Assembly (NCBI RefSeq): GCF_019457915.1 | Contig: NZ_JAHZSS010000008.1 | Location: forward strand, 62,001 to 126,000 | Direction: 5' to 3' | DNA: 64,000 bases | Source of the DNA: Neiella holothuriorum | GTDB lineage: Bacteria > Pseudomonadota > Gammaproteobacteria > Enterobacterales > Neiellaceae | Position numbers and translations under genes: made by a program | In this document: positions 46,726 to 56,208 of the stretch, piece after piece | Layout of the letters: each line of letters opens with the position of its first letter | Numbering within the stretch: the stretch's first letter is position 1 | The notes under the pieces: generated by a model | What the model was told of the DNA's origin: nothing | Seen by the model: only the letters and a program-made list of their open reading frames with translations | Database searches by the model: none

Positions 46726-47943
46726 ATGACCGACTTGCAGACTGCACTGGCAGAGATTAAAAGGGGTGCAGAGGAAATCCTGGTCGAAAACGAACTGGTT
46801 GAAAAACTCAAATTAAATCGCCCGTTGATCGTCAAGCTTGGCGCGGATCCAACGGCGCCAGATATTCACCTCGGCCACACTGTGATTCTGACCAAGCTGC
46901 GTCAATTTCAGCAGTTAGGCCATCAGGTTGTGTTCCTCATTGGCGACTTCACCGGCATGGTGGGCGACCCAACAGGTAAAAATTCCACGCGCCCGCCTTT
47001 AACTAAAGAGCAAGTGCTTGCTAACGCAGAAACCTACAAACAGCAGGTTTTCAAAATTCTTGATCCAGCAAAAACCAAAGTTGTCTTCAACTCGGAATGG
47101 TTAGCTGAATTAGGCGCCGAAGGCATGATTAAGTTGGCAGCCAAACAAACCGTTGCCCGCATGTTAGAGCGTGATGACTTTAAAAAGCGTTACACCGGCG
47201 GTCAGCCGATTGCCATTCACGAATTCATGTATCCGCTACTGCAGGGCTATGATTCCGTTGCTCTGAATGCGGATATTGAGTTAGGTGGAACCGATCAGAA
47301 GTTCAACCTACTGATGGGCCGTGAGCTACAAAAAGATGCCGGCCAGAAACCGCAAGTAGTGCTGATGATGCCGTTGCTGGAAGGGTTGGACGGCGTGAAA
47401 AAAATGTCCAAGTCGGCCAACAACTACATTGGTATTTCAGAGCCTGCCGAGCAAATGTTTGGCAAAATCATGTCAATCTCTGATGAGTTGATGTGGCGTT
47501 ATTACCAGCTGCTTAGCTACCGCCCATTGGCTCAAATCGAGCAATTAAAAGCGGATGTTGCCGCAGGTACAAACCCACGTGACGTCAAAGTCGCGCTGGC
47601 GAAAGAGATCATTGCCCGCTTCCACAGCCAAGCCGATGCTGATGCTGCTGAGCAGGCCTTTATCGCCCGATTCCAAAAAGGCGCGATTCCAGACGATATT
47701 GAAGACAAAGAAGTGCCGGCAACAGCGCAAGAAGTGGCCATTGCTAACTTGTTGAAAGATGCGGGTTTGGTTGCATCAACATCAGAAGCCATGCGGATGA
47801 TTAAGCAAGGTGCGGTGAAGCAAGACGGTGAGAAAGTTGCCGATCCGAAGCAGCCCGTAGCCGTGGGTACTCGAGCAGTATTCCAAGTTGGTAAACGCCG
47901 AATTGCCCGCGTAAGCGTGAAAATGACTGTCCGTAAGGGCTAA
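46726..47943 (+). CDS. tyrS: Tyrosine--tRNA ligase
   Basis: 405-aa class I aminoacyl-tRNA synthetase that charges tRNA-Tyr. It has the HIGH-type HLGH at 48-51, the late [13 protein letters not shown], and a C-terminal S4 RNA-binding domain ([19 protein letters not shown]). The sequence around [15 protein letters not shown] is typical of the TyrZ-like branch found in Pseudomonas and marine gammaproteobacteria. It is divergent from the M23 peptidase-anmK pair, an arrangement common in that group. A strong terminator follows. Confidence 0.98.
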   Translation: MTDLQTALAEIKRGAEEILVENELVEKLKLNRPLIVKLGADPTAPDIHLGHTVILTKLRQFQQLGHQVVFLIGDFTGMVGDPTGKNSTRPPLTKEQVLANAETYKQQVFKILDPAKTKVVFNSEWLAELGAEGMIKLAAKQTVARMLERDDFKKRYTGGQPIAIHEFMYPLLQGYDSVALNADIELGGTDQKFNLLMGRELQKDAGQKPQVVLMMPLLEGLDGVKKMSKSANNYIGISEPAEQMFGKIMSISDELMWRYYQLLSYRPLAQIEQLKADVAAGTNPRDVKVALAKEIIARFHSQADADAAEQAFIARFQKGAIPDDIEDKEVPATAQEVAIANLLKDAGLVASTSEAMRMIKQGAVKQDGEKVADPKQPVAVGTRAVFQVGKRRIARVSVKMTVRKG

Positions 47944-47967
47944 TATCGCGTCATTCGTTACTATTAG

Positions 47968-47994
47968 AAAAACCCGCCTCGTGCGGGTTTTTTT
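47968..47994 (+). terminator. Rho-independent terminator after tyrS
   Basis: AAAAACCCGC (47968-47977), loop CTCGT, GCGGGTTTTTTT (47983-47994). Confidence 0.95.
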
Positions 47995-48180
47995 GTGCCT
48001 ATGAACTCGCTATTTATCGCTTCAGCAATGGTACGGCATGTGAATGAAGGCGAACTTTATGGGCTTTGAAAAAATTAGTCGACAATGAATGCGCCATTGC
48101 CTTGGTAGCAATGGCTCGTCGAACAAATGTCGTAACGCCTTGCTACGCGTTAGTTTTTGTTGTTTAACTTGGGCTGCTTT

Positions 48181-48196
48181 GGTGATCGCTGTCACA
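48181..48196. promoter_or_regulatory. CRP-like binding site
   Basis: GGTGA-N6-TCACA at 48181-48196 with T-rich flanks (TTT on both sides). It matches the CRP consensus TGTGA-N6-TCACA at 9 of 10 core positions. CRP control is usual for nucleoside catabolism genes. Confidence 0.5.
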
Positions 48197-48268
48197 TTTA
48201 GTTAACAGGTTCCTGGCTGGGGGAACATGGCTCGCTCTTGCTCGCACCCTCATTCTGCTTATATATTC

Positions 48269-48319
48269 GATCAAATTTAATGCGCCCTTAACATCTGAGT
48301 AACGGTGCTAAATTTGATC
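48269..48319. promoter_or_regulatory. Paired inverted operator-like motifs
   Basis: GATCAAATTTA (48269-48279) and its exact reverse complement TAAATTTGATC (48309-48319) have centres 40 bp apart, about four helical turns. The core AATTTGATC recurs at 52136-52144 before deoC, and a weaker TAATTTGAG lies at 50832-50840 before nupC. They are candidate sites for a shared repressor of the nucleoside genes. Confidence 0.5.
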
Positions 48320-48466
48320 TATAAATGATTCGGCGAGGGAGGCTCAAGGCTTTCTGCATGCCGATTAAAAATAACAAAGAGTGATCAACACTCTGGCAAC
48401 CATGGTAAGTCGTCACTAGGCGGCGTTCCTAACAACACAACTAACATATTGAGAGAACTACCCGTA

Positions 48467-50761
48467 ATGCTAATCAAGAATAGTGCGATTGCGATTGCCG
48501 TTCAGCTTGCTGTTGCATCATCCATGTCTGCTGTTGCTTTGCAGGCTGGAGCAGAAGAACTGGCCAAGGAAGAAGCAGATAAAAACAAACTTGAAGTCAT
48601 TCAGGTGACGGCCCGTAAGCGTGTTGAAAATGCGCAAGAAGTCCCTGTTGCGATCACCGCACTTCAAGGCGAAGGTTTAGACACCCTGAGCTCTGCGGCA
48701 ATGGATATTCGTTTTTTGAATGCCCGTACACCGAGCTTAACGGTGGAATCTTCATTCGGCCGAACCTTCCCGCGTTTTTACATGCGTGGTTTAGGTAACT
48801 CAGATTTTGATTTGAATGCATCTCAGCCTGTTTCTCTGGTGGTTGATGATGTGGTGCAAGAAAACCCAATTCTAAAAGGCTTCCCTGTCTTTGATGTGGA
48901 GCGAGTGGAAACCTTACGTGGTCCACAAGGCACTTTGTTTGGCCGTAACACTCCGGCTGGCTTGGTGAAGTTTGATTCGGTGAAACCATCGCAATCATTT
49001 GATGCATTTGCATCAGCTTCCTATGGCACCCACAACACAACCGATATTCGTGCTGCTGTTGGCGGTGGCTTAACCGAATCATTGTCAGCTCGCGTGTCTG
49101 TCTTGCATCAAGATCGCGATGACTACATTGATAACATTGCCCCTGGATTTGAGCAGAAAGATGTTTTGGGTGGTTACACCGACAAAGCGCTACGCGTTCA
49201 ATTCTTGTGGGAAGCCGATGACTTTTTCGCCTTATTTAATTACCACATGAGAGATCTCGATGGTAAGCCAGTGGCTTTTTACGGCAATGGCATTGAAAAA
49301 GGTAAGAGCAAGCTAGGTGGCGAAGGTTGGGCTGGCCGCGATAAGGTTTTTCATGATTCAGCAGACCGTGCAACGCAAGAAGTTGAAATTGAAGGTTACA
49401 GCCTGAAGCTTGAATGGGAACTGGGCGATTACACCCTTACTTCTATTAGTGGCGTAGAAAAAGCCGAATTGTTCTCTCGTGCCGACGTTGATGGTGGTTA
49501 TGGTTCCAGTTTTGCTGCAGGGTGTTGCGACATTCCAATGGGGCCAGGCGTTATTTCTTTAGATTCCGAAACATCTGATGCCATTCCAGATCACGATCAA
49601 TTCACTCAAGAAATTCGCTTAGCCAGTAACTTCAATGGTCCGTTGAATTACCAAGTTGGCGTGTTCTACTTTGACGAAGATCTGGAAATTGAAAGCCTCT
49701 CTTACGACCCAGTTTTCTCTGACGGTGATTTAACGGGTCAGGTAAAACAGTGGCAAGATACCACGGCTTGGGCGGTGTTCGGCTCGGTTGATTACGACTT
49801 CACTGACCGCTTATCTGTTACTGCAGGGATGCGCTACTCAGATGACGATAAAGAATATCGCAATGAGCGCTTCAAGAGTCCGCTGGCCTTTTTGGGGGTG
49901 CCGGATTCGGTAACTGGCGAAGTGAACCCAAGCGACTCTCACGTCAGCTGGGATCTGAGTGCGACCTATAGGTACAACGATGATGTGAATATTTATGGCC
50001 GCGTTGCTGATGGTTTCCGTGCGCCAAGTGTTCAAGGGCGTAACTTGTTCTCGTTTGACGATGGTATCTCTGTCGCTGATTCTGAAACGATTTTGTCGTT
50101 TGAAGCCGGTACCAAAGCCAACATCCTTGATGGTCAGGGTCGCCTTAATGCGGCAGTATTCTACTTCACCATGGATGACCAGCAGTTAACGTCAGTAGGT
50201 GGCGACAGCAACACCGCGCGCCTGCTTAATGCTGATGAAACGGAAGGTTATGGCTTTGAGGTGGATGCTGAGCTGATTGTCACTGACAACTTGCTTGTGA
50301 CATTTGGCACCAGCTACAACAAAACCGAGCTGAACGACAGCAGCCTTTCTGTACCGGTCTGTGCAAACTGTACGGTGACCGATAAGGTGGTCGACGGCTT
50401 CGCGATGATTGACGGTAACAGCCTGCCGCATGCGCCAGAGTGGATTCATACCTTTACCGCGCGCTGGTCAAAAGACTTCGCCGAAGGTGAAGTGTTCCTG
50501 TACACCGATTGGTCTTATCGTAGCGAAATTAATTTCTTCTTATACGAAGCCAAAGAGTTCACCGGTGAATCACTGCTCGAAGGCGGTGCCCGCGGAGGTT
50601 ACGCTTGGGAAAGCGGCGGCAGAGAATATGAAGCGGCACTATTTGTTCGCAACATGACTGATGAGCAACAAGCCATCGGTGCTGTTGACTTCACCAACAA
50701 TGCTGCCATTGTCAATGAAGAGCGTTTCATTGGCGCTGAATTCAAAGTCAACTTCTTCTGA
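48467..50761 (+). CDS. TonB-dependent receptor, probable nucleoside uptake
   Basis: 764-aa outer-membrane transporter from the ATG at 48467 (signal peptide MLIKNSAIAIAVQLAVASSM); a TTG start 18 nt upstream is also in frame. TonB box (LEVIQVTARKR), plug (VPVAITALQGEGLDTL; VERVETLRGPQGTLFGRNTP) and a beta-barrel ending in the typical aromatic residue (EFKVNFF). The gene precedes nupC and the deo genes, so nucleosides or nucleic-acid fragments are the likely substrate; this is inferred from context only. A CRP-like site and paired operators lie upstream and a strong terminator downstream. Confidence 0.93.
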   Translation: MLIKNSAIAIAVQLAVASSMSAVALQAGAEELAKEEADKNKLEVIQVTARKRVENAQEVPVAITALQGEGLDTLSSAAMDIRFLNARTPSLTVESSFGRTFPRFYMRGLGNSDFDLNASQPVSLVVDDVVQENPILKGFPVFDVERVETLRGPQGTLFGRNTPAGLVKFDSVKPSQSFDAFASASYGTHNTTDIRAAVGGGLTESLSARVSVLHQDRDDYIDNIAPGFEQKDVLGGYTDKALRVQFLWEADDFFALFNYHMRDLDGKPVAFYGNGIEKGKSKLGGEGWAGRDKVFHDSADRATQEVEIEGYSLKLEWELGDYTLTSISGVEKAELFSRADVDGGYGSSFAAGCCDIPMGPGVISLDSETSDAIPDHDQFTQEIRLASNFNGPLNYQVGVFYFDEDLEIESLSYDPVFSDGDLTGQVKQWQDTTAWAVFGSVDYDFTDRLSVTAGMRYSDDDKEYRNERFKSPLAFLGVPDSVTGEVNPSDSHVSWDLSATYRYNDDVNIYGRVADGFRAPSVQGRNLFSFDDGISVADSETILSFEAGTKANILDGQGRLNAAVFYFTMDDQQLTSVGGDSNTARLLNADETEGYGFEVDAELIVTDNLLVTFGTSYNKTELNDSSLSVPVCANCTVTDKVVDGFAMIDGNSLPHAPEWIHTFTARWSKDFAEGEVFLYTDWSYRSEINFFLYEAKEFTGESLLEGGARGGYAWESGGREYEAALFVRNMTDEQQAIGAVDFTNNAAIVNEERFIGAEFKVNFF

Positions 50762-50784
50762 TTGTTGGCCTGAATCGTTGATGA

Positions 50785-50824
50785 ACTCCAGAGCCGTTCA
50801 TGCGGCTCTGGAGTTTTGTTGTTT
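50785..50824 (+). terminator. Rho-independent terminator after TonB receptor
   Basis: ACTCCAGAGCCG (50785-50796), loop TTCATG, CGGCTCTGGAGT (50803-50814), then a T-rich tail. It separates the receptor from nupC, at least in part. Confidence 0.92.
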
Positions 50825-50881
50825 TCATACTTAATTTGAGTTGTCGTTACGCGAGCGATTAAACAGGGAAATCAGAACATT

Positions 50882-52120
50882 ATGGGCATTGTTATCAGCT
50901 TGGCGGGGATCTTCTGCTTACTTGGGATCGCTTTTGCATTCTCCACCAATCGCAGCGCGATTAATTGGCGTACCGTTGGCGGTGCACTGGCGCTGCAAGC
51001 GGGCTTAGGCATTTTTGTTTTGTATATCCCGTTTGGCCAAGTGGTGCTCGAGAGCATCAGCGGTGGTGTTCAGGTCGTGATCGACAGTGCTCAGGCTGGT
51101 ATTTCCTTCATGTTTGGCGGTTTAACCAGCCCAACCATGTTTGATGTTTTTGGTGATAAAGGGTTTATTTTCGCGCTGCAAGTGCTGCCCATTATTATAT
51201 TTTTCTCATCACTGATTGCCGTGCTCTACTACCTAGGCGTGATGCAGTGGGTGATTCGGATTATTGGCGGTGGCTTACAAAAAGTACTCAAAACCAGTCG
51301 TCCAGAATCCATGTCGGCAACGGCAAACATCTTTATTGGCCAAGCCGAAGCGCCGATGGTGGTGAAGCCGTTTATTCCGACAATGACCCAATCAGAGCTG
51401 TTTGCCATTATGGTGGGTGGTTTAGCCTCTGTCGCCGGTACGGTGCTAGGTGGCTACGCGAGTTTGGGCGTTGAGCTGAAATACTTAATCGCTGCAAGCT
51501 TTATGGCCGCGCCTGGCGGCTTGTTGATGGCTAAAATTATCATGCCAGAAACGGAAGTGCCGGTTGACTCCATGGAGCTCACCAAAGTTGAGACCGAAGG
51601 TCATGTCAATGTGATTGATGCGGCGGCTGCAGGAGCGTCTTCTGGCCTGCAACTGGCGCTTAACGTTGGTGCCATGCTGTTGGCCTTTATTGCGCTCATC
51701 GCTCTGGTAAACACCGTGTTTGGTTTTGTTGGTGGGTACTTTGGTGCACCCGACCTCACCATGCAGGCAGTCCTCGGTTATGTGTTTGCGCCGCTCGCAT
51801 TTTTGATTGGCATTCCTTGGGATGAAGCCTTTATCGCAGGCTCTTTTATCGGTCAAAAGTTGATTGCTAACGAGTTCGTTGCCTACATTGATTTCATCAG
51901 CATCAAGGATCAAATGTCGACGCAAAGCCAAGCCATTATTACCTTTGCTTTGTGTGGCTTTGCAAACTTGTCGTCCATCGCTATTTTGATTGGTGGCTTG
52001 GGGGCGATGGCGCCTTCGCGCCGCCCTGATATTGCTCGCTTAGGATTGCTGGCTGTTTTAGCCGGCTCGCTGTCAAACTTAATGAGTGCAGCATTAGCCG
52101 GTTTGTTTTTGGCACTTTAG
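50882..52120 (+). CDS. nupC: Concentrative nucleoside transporter, NupC family
   Basis: 412-aa inner-membrane symporter (CNT family) that imports nucleosides with cations. Family motifs: GQAEAPMVVKPFIPTMTQSE (151-170), GGLASVAGTVLGGYASLGV, and later PLAFLIGIPWDEAFIAGSF and FALCGFANLSSIAILIGG. The length equals that of E. coli NupC (400) plus a few residues. It sits between the TonB receptor and deoC-deoB-deoD on the same strand, completing a route from outer membrane to catabolism. Confidence 0.96.
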   Translation: MGIVISLAGIFCLLGIAFAFSTNRSAINWRTVGGALALQAGLGIFVLYIPFGQVVLESISGGVQVVIDSAQAGISFMFGGLTSPTMFDVFGDKGFIFALQVLPIIIFFSSLIAVLYYLGVMQWVIRIIGGGLQKVLKTSRPESMSATANIFIGQAEAPMVVKPFIPTMTQSELFAIMVGGLASVAGTVLGGYASLGVELKYLIAASFMAAPGGLLMAKIIMPETEVPVDSMELTKVETEGHVNVIDAAAAGASSGLQLALNVGAMLLAFIALIALVNTVFGFVGGYFGAPDLTMQAVLGYVFAPLAFLIGIPWDEAFIAGSFIGQKLIANEFVAYIDFISIKDQMSTQSQAIITFALCGFANLSSIAILIGGLGAMAPSRRPDIARLGLLAVLAGSLSNLMSAALAGLFLAL

Positions 52121-52451
52121 CCAATTGTAAGTCTCAATTTGATCGGTGGCGTATGGAAAACACGCAACAGGTCAATGAGCCGCAATATCTATTGCGAACG
52201 GATGTTCTGGCTTGGGCTTGAACATGCTATGTACACGCGGTTACACGGATGTTTGCCTAGACGCGATAGCTAAGCTGATTTGCAGCGAGTTGTCGTGCGC
52301 TACCTTTTGTCTCTTCACGGAACCAAGTCCGCCACGTCAAGCTTTCTCATCGATTGGTGTTGTTAACGACCCAACCCGAGGCAGCTGATTCGACGTGCTT
52401 TATTTAATGATAATTCAAGGCGAAAGCCTCGTTTTTGTTGAGAGATAACTC
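52121..52451. other. Gene-free region upstream of deoC
   Basis: 331 bases. It contains the operator-like AATTTGATC (52136-52144), a near-perfect palindrome CGCAATA-TC-TATTGCG (52181-52196) and a small hairpin (AGGC-GAAA-GCCT) near 52418-52429 just before the deoC ribosome site. It is probably the deoCBD promoter and operator region. Confidence 0.55.
52181..52196. promoter_or_regulatory. Palindrome upstream of deoC
   Basis: CGCAATA (52181-52187) and TATTGCG (52190-52196) with a 2-nt centre. It is a good candidate operator for a dimeric regulator of the deo genes. The next bases, GAACGGATGTTC, form a second, weaker dyad. Confidence 0.4.
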
Positions 52452-53231
52452 ATGACCCAACTTCACGATACTGCGCGCCATGCCATTTCGATGATGGATT
52501 TGACCACACTGAATGACGATGACACGGATGCCAACGTTGTTGCTCTTTGTCAGCAGGCGAAAAGCCCTGCGGGCAACACCGCCGCGGTTTGTATTTATAA
52601 GCAGTTTATTCCTGCGGCGAAGCAAGCCCTGCAACAACAGGGCACGCCAACCATTAAAATTGCGACAGTGACTAACTTCCCCCATGGCAATGATGATATT
52701 GAATCGGCGGTTGCTGAAACCACGGAAGCCGTTGCTTTAGGTGCCGATGAAGTTGATGTGGTATTCCCTTATCGCGCGCTGATCGCCGGCAACGCAGCGG
52801 TGGGCGCTGAGTTGGTGAGCCAGTGTAAGCAAGCTTGCGGCAACAAGGTGGCGTTAAAAGTCATCATTGAAACCGGAGAATTGAAAACCGAAGCCTTGAT
52901 TCGCCAAGCCAGTGAGATCGCCATTGAAGCCGGCGCGGACTTCATCAAAACCTCCACCGGTAAAGTGCCCGTCAATGCCACGCTAGAATCGTGTCGGATT
53001 ATGCTTGAAGTCATTAAAGCCAGTGGTAAGCCGGTGAAATTCAAACCGGCTGGTGGTGTCCGCACCGCGGAAGATGCACAAGCTTTTATCGCCGTTGCTA
53101 GCGAATTAATGGGCGAAGACTGGGTGACTAAAGACAATTTCCGCTTTGGTGCCTCAAGTTTACTTACAAATTTGCTTGAAACCTTGGGCCACAGTGATGG
53201 CAAACAAGATCAGCAAACAAGTGCGTACTAA
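52452..53231 (+). CDS. deoC: Deoxyribose-phosphate aldolase
   Basis: Splits 2-deoxyribose-5-phosphate into glyceraldehyde-3-phosphate and acetaldehyde. 259 aa, the same length as E. coli DeoC. The Schiff-base lysine is K166 in [12 protein letters not shown], and K135 lies in [14 protein letters not shown]. It is the last step of deoxynucleoside breakdown in this operon. deoB starts 9 nt downstream. Confidence 0.97.
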   Translation: MTQLHDTARHAISMMDLTTLNDDDTDANVVALCQQAKSPAGNTAAVCIYKQFIPAAKQALQQQGTPTIKIATVTNFPHGNDDIESAVAETTEAVALGADEVDVVFPYRALIAGNAAVGAELVSQCKQACGNKVALKVIIETGELKTEALIRQASEIAIEAGADFIKTSTGKVPVNATLESCRIMLEVIKASGKPVKFKPAGGVRTAEDAQAFIAVASELMGEDWVTKDNFRFGASSLLTNLLETLGHSDGKQDQQTSAY

Positions 53232-53240
53232 GAGGGGCTT

Positions 53241-54449
53241 ATGAAACGAGCAATTATCTTAGTCCTCGACTCGTTCGGCATCGGCGCCACGCCGGATGCG
53301 GCGCAGTTTGGCGATGAAGGATCTGATACCTTTGGTCATATTGCCGAGCAATGCGCCAATGGCAGCTTGGGCCGCGGCCCTATCCATTTACCTAATTTGG
53401 CTAAAATCGGCCTTTATCACGCCCATCGGGAAAGTACCGGCGCATTCGCAGCTGGCGTTGATCAGACAATTGAGGCCACGGGTAGCTATGGTTACGCCAA
53501 GGAGCTTTCATCTGGTAAAGACACGCCCAGCGGTCATTGGGAAATGGCTGGAGTGCCGGTGTTATTCGACTGGGGTTATTTTCACGATAAAACCAATAGC
53601 TTCCCTCAAGCGCTCATTGATGCCTTTGTCGAGCGTGCGGGCGTGGATGCAATCTTAGGGAATTGTCATAGCTCAGGCACGGTGATCCTTGATGAACTTG
53701 GTGAGGCTCATATCCGCACAGGCCAGCCTATCGTCTATACCTCCGCCGATAGTGTGTTTCAGATTGCTTGCCATGAACAAACCTTCGGTCTCGAACGCTT
53801 ATATGAGTTGTGTGAAATCGCCCGCGAACTATTGGACGATTACAACATCGGGCGGGTGATTGCGCGACCATTTGTGGGTGAAAAATCAGGAGCTTTTGAG
53901 CGCACAGCCAATCGCCGCGATTATTCGGTATTGCCACCTGCGCCAACGTTGCTGGATAAGTTGAGTCACGCCGGTGGTGAGGTTGTGTCGGTTGGGAAAA
54001 TTGCAGATATTTTTGCGCATCAAGGGATCGGCAAAAAAATCAAAGCGTCTGGCATCGACGGCTTATTTGATGCCACGCTTGGGGCGCTGGAACAAGCCTC
54101 AGAGCGGTCACTTATCTTCAGTAACTTCGTTGATTTTGATTCCAGTTTTGGTCACCGGCGTGATGTGAAAGGTTACGCCGATGCACTGGAGCAATTCGAC
54201 CAACGACTGCCAGAGCTACTGGCTAAACTGGCTGACGACGACCTCCTGATCTTGACGGCCGATCATGGTTGCGATCCAACCTGGGCTGGCACCGATCATA
54301 CCCGAGAGCATGTGCCGGTATTGGTTGTTGGTGGTGCAGTTCCTTCGGGCTCTTTAGGTCAGCGCGAAACCTTTGCCGATATCGGTCAAACACTGGCAGC
54401 TTATTTCGATTTAGCGCCAATGGACTACGGCAGCAGCTTTTTGAAATAA
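53241..54449 (+). CDS. deoB: Phosphopentomutase
   Basis: Alkaline-phosphatase-superfamily, Mn-dependent enzyme that interconverts (deoxy)ribose-1-phosphate and -5-phosphate. 402 aa (E. coli: 407). The metal-site Asp10 is in VLDSFGIGA, the phosphothreonine region is [15 protein letters not shown], and the C-terminal [20 protein letters not shown] carries further ligands. It connects DeoD (producing deoxyribose-1-phosphate) with DeoC. Confidence 0.97.
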   Translation: MKRAIILVLDSFGIGATPDAAQFGDEGSDTFGHIAEQCANGSLGRGPIHLPNLAKIGLYHAHRESTGAFAAGVDQTIEATGSYGYAKELSSGKDTPSGHWEMAGVPVLFDWGYFHDKTNSFPQALIDAFVERAGVDAILGNCHSSGTVILDELGEAHIRTGQPIVYTSADSVFQIACHEQTFGLERLYELCEIARELLDDYNIGRVIARPFVGEKSGAFERTANRRDYSVLPPAPTLLDKLSHAGGEVVSVGKIADIFAHQGIGKKIKASGIDGLFDATLGALEQASERSLIFSNFVDFDSSFGHRRDVKGYADALEQFDQRLPELLAKLADDDLLILTADHGCDPTWAGTDHTREHVPVLVVGGAVPSGSLGQRETFADIGQTLAAYFDLAPMDYGSSFLK

Positions 54450-54464
54450 CAATTTGACTAAAAA

Positions 54465-54480
54465 GGCCGAAAGTACGGCC
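54465..54480 (+). promoter_or_regulatory. Small hairpin between deoB and deoD
   Basis: GGCCG (54465-54469) and CGGCC (54476-54480). No T-run follows. It may adjust mRNA stability or the level of deoD relative to deoB. Confidence 0.35.
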
Positions 54481-54563
54481 GTCAATTGGACATATTCGAT
54501 TGCCACAATCATGAATTAACAGCAGCCGCTGAGCGGCTGAATCAATCTTTAGAGGAACAACAA

Positions 54564-55268
54564 ATGGCGACCCCACATATTAATGCCGAACCTGGTGATT
54601 TTGCCGAAACCGTCCTATTTCCGGGCGATCCACTTCGCGCTAAATTTATTGCCGAAACGTTTTTAGACGACGCACGTTTGGTCACTGATGTTAGAAATAT
54701 GTTCGGTTATACCGGTACTTACAAGGGTAAAGCGGTCTCGGTCATGGGCTCGGGCATGGGGATCCCCTCGTGCTCTATTTACGCTAAAGAATTGATTACT
54801 GAATACGGCGTAAAAAATGTTATTCGGGTCGGCAGTGCTGGTGCTGTTAGCACCGATGTAAAAGTGCGTGATGTGGTCATTGCCATGGGTGCATGCACAG
54901 ATTCTGGCGTAAACCGCACGCGCTTTAAAGGTCATGACTTTGCGGCAATTGCCAGTTATGAGTTGCTGAAAAACGTGGTTGATGAGGCCGACAAGCTGAA
55001 TGTACCGGTGAACGTGGGGAATTGTTTCTCCGCCGATCTGTTTTATACCCCAGATCCAGAAATGTTTGATGTAATGGAAAAAATGGACGTGCTGGCGGTA
55101 GAAATGGAAGCTGCCGGTCTATACGGCGTTGCGGCAGAATTTGGTGCCAACGCACTGGCGGTTTTGACCATTTCGGATCATATCCGCACCGGTGAAGCGA
55201 CCACTTCCGACGAGCGCCAAACCAGCTTCCGCGACATGATGGAAATCACCCTAGAATCGCTGCTGTAA
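54564..55268 (+). CDS. deoD: Purine-nucleoside phosphorylase (DeoD type)
   Basis: Cleaves purine (deoxy)nucleosides with phosphate to base and (deoxy)ribose-1-phosphate. 234 aa (E. coli: 239). The start at 54564 follows AGAGGAAC and gives [23 protein letters not shown]; an upstream in-frame TTG extension is not family-like. Motifs: [48 protein letters not shown], and [10 protein letters not shown] with the catalytic Asp. Released bases could go to Hpt. A strong terminator closes the operon. Confidence 0.97.
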   Translation: MATPHINAEPGDFAETVLFPGDPLRAKFIAETFLDDARLVTDVRNMFGYTGTYKGKAVSVMGSGMGIPSCSIYAKELITEYGVKNVIRVGSAGAVSTDVKVRDVVIAMGACTDSGVNRTRFKGHDFAAIASYELLKNVVDEADKLNVPVNVGNCFSADLFYTPDPEMFDVMEKMDVLAVEMEAAGLYGVAAEFGANALAVLTISDHIRTGEATTSDERQTSFRDMMEITLESLL

Positions 55269-55295
55269 AGTAACGCTGCACACCCATTGATGTTT

Positions 55296-55321
55296 AAAAG
55301 CCCGCGTTGCGGGCTTTTTTG
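55296..55321 (+). terminator. Rho-independent terminator after deoD
   Basis: AAAAGCCCGC (55296-55305), loop GTT, GCGGGCTTTTTT (55309-55320). The A-run also suits the convergent lipoprotein gene. Confidence 0.95.
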
Positions 55322-55326
55322 TCAGA

Positions 55327-55893
55327 TTAATGCAGCGCTTTTATGGACGCCTTAGCGGCAATAAATTTCGGCTTACTTTTACTGTTATTGGTCTCAAATG
55401 TAACCTGCTCACCACGACGTGACAGCCAGCGTTTATCAAAGTTAAACCATGCGCCTTGCTTGGTTTTCTTCACCTTTTTAGCGGCTAGCACTAGCTCGTT
55501 GGCCGACGAATAAGCAACTTTCATCTTGATGGTCGGAGACTTGTGCTTCGCTTTGCCCTCTTTCACCAAATAGACTTTAACGGTTTTGGTATCGCCAGCG
55601 GCAATGGTGACGCTTAACGGATAAATATCAAAGGGTTTGCCTTTGTATTCCACTTGGCCTTCGATAGTGACCGAAAGTAAGTCGCCCAAGTTACAGCCAT
55701 CGCCCCATGCACGTTGGTAAGCACAGTTTTTGCGCTGGGCTTTGTTACTTTGCTGGCGTTGAGCGTCTAGGTTGTCCCAATAAGTTGAATCATGTTGCTT
55801 CGCCGTTTCGTTCGGCAAAGGGTTCTCCGTTGTCACACAGGCGCTTAGCGTCACGCCCGCAAATAACAGGATATAAAGTGTTAAGTTGCGCAT
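55327..55893 (-). CDS. Lipoprotein of unknown function
   Basis: 188-aa lipoprotein from the ATG at 55893: MRNLTLYILLFAGVTLSAC with lipobox Cys19 followed by VTT. Earlier in-frame ATGs (55923, 55944) would put a charged extension before the signal peptide. The mature part is basic and lysine-rich, with a probable beta-rich domain (VTIEGQVEYKGKPFDIYPLS; TVKVYLVKEGK) and a Cys pair (NCAYQRAWGDGC). I recognise no family. It is a single gene convergent with deoD. Confidence 0.72.
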   Translation of the reverse strand: MRNLTLYILLFAGVTLSACVTTENPLPNETAKQHDSTYWDNLDAQRQQSNKAQRKNCAYQRAWGDGCNLGDLLSVTIEGQVEYKGKPFDIYPLSVTIAAGDTKTVKVYLVKEGKAKHKSPTIKMKVAYSSANELVLAAKKVKKTKQGAWFNFDKRWLSRRGEQVTFETNNSKSKPKFIAAKASIKALH

Positions 55894-56208
55894 TGTTAAA
55901 CCACGAAAGATTCTGTTTGCCATCCGAGTCGTATCTAAAGCCAAGCTACCACGAGATGGCCGGGGTGCAAATCATCCTCGCTAAGTTAAGGGTGAGATGC
56001 GGCGAGGTCAGCCTGTCAATTCATGTCAGATAAGAATGCTGGGCGATTGTTTTTATAACGCTCGCAGTTCTATAAAAAATAAACTTATTTTCAACAATAA
56101 CTAAAAACTTATTTGCCTAACCGCGCCGTTATCAAAGCGTTGATTGTTGACTAACATTTGACCGTACCATTCATCTCGAATCCGGCAATCGTCAAGAGGC
56201 ATAAGTTA
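55894..56208. other. Divergent intergenic region
   Basis: About 315 bases between divergent genes. The right part (about 56050-56150) is AT-rich and probably holds the oxidoreductase promoter. I see no other distinct element. Confidence 0.5.

Larger units (their letters stand above)
47995..48466. other. Long regulatory region upstream of the nucleoside-linked TonB receptor
   Basis: About 470 bases without a gene. It contains a CRP-like site (48181-48196) and a pair of inverted 11-bp motifs (48269-48319), both reported separately. It is longer than most gaps here, which fits a tightly regulated catabolic promoter. Confidence 0.6.

Noticed and set aside
46385-46729. 114-codon plus-strand frame ending at the tyrS start
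   Set aside because: It runs antisense to the signal region of the M23 peptidase gene and through the tyrS promoter. The composition is not protein-like and there is no ribosome site.
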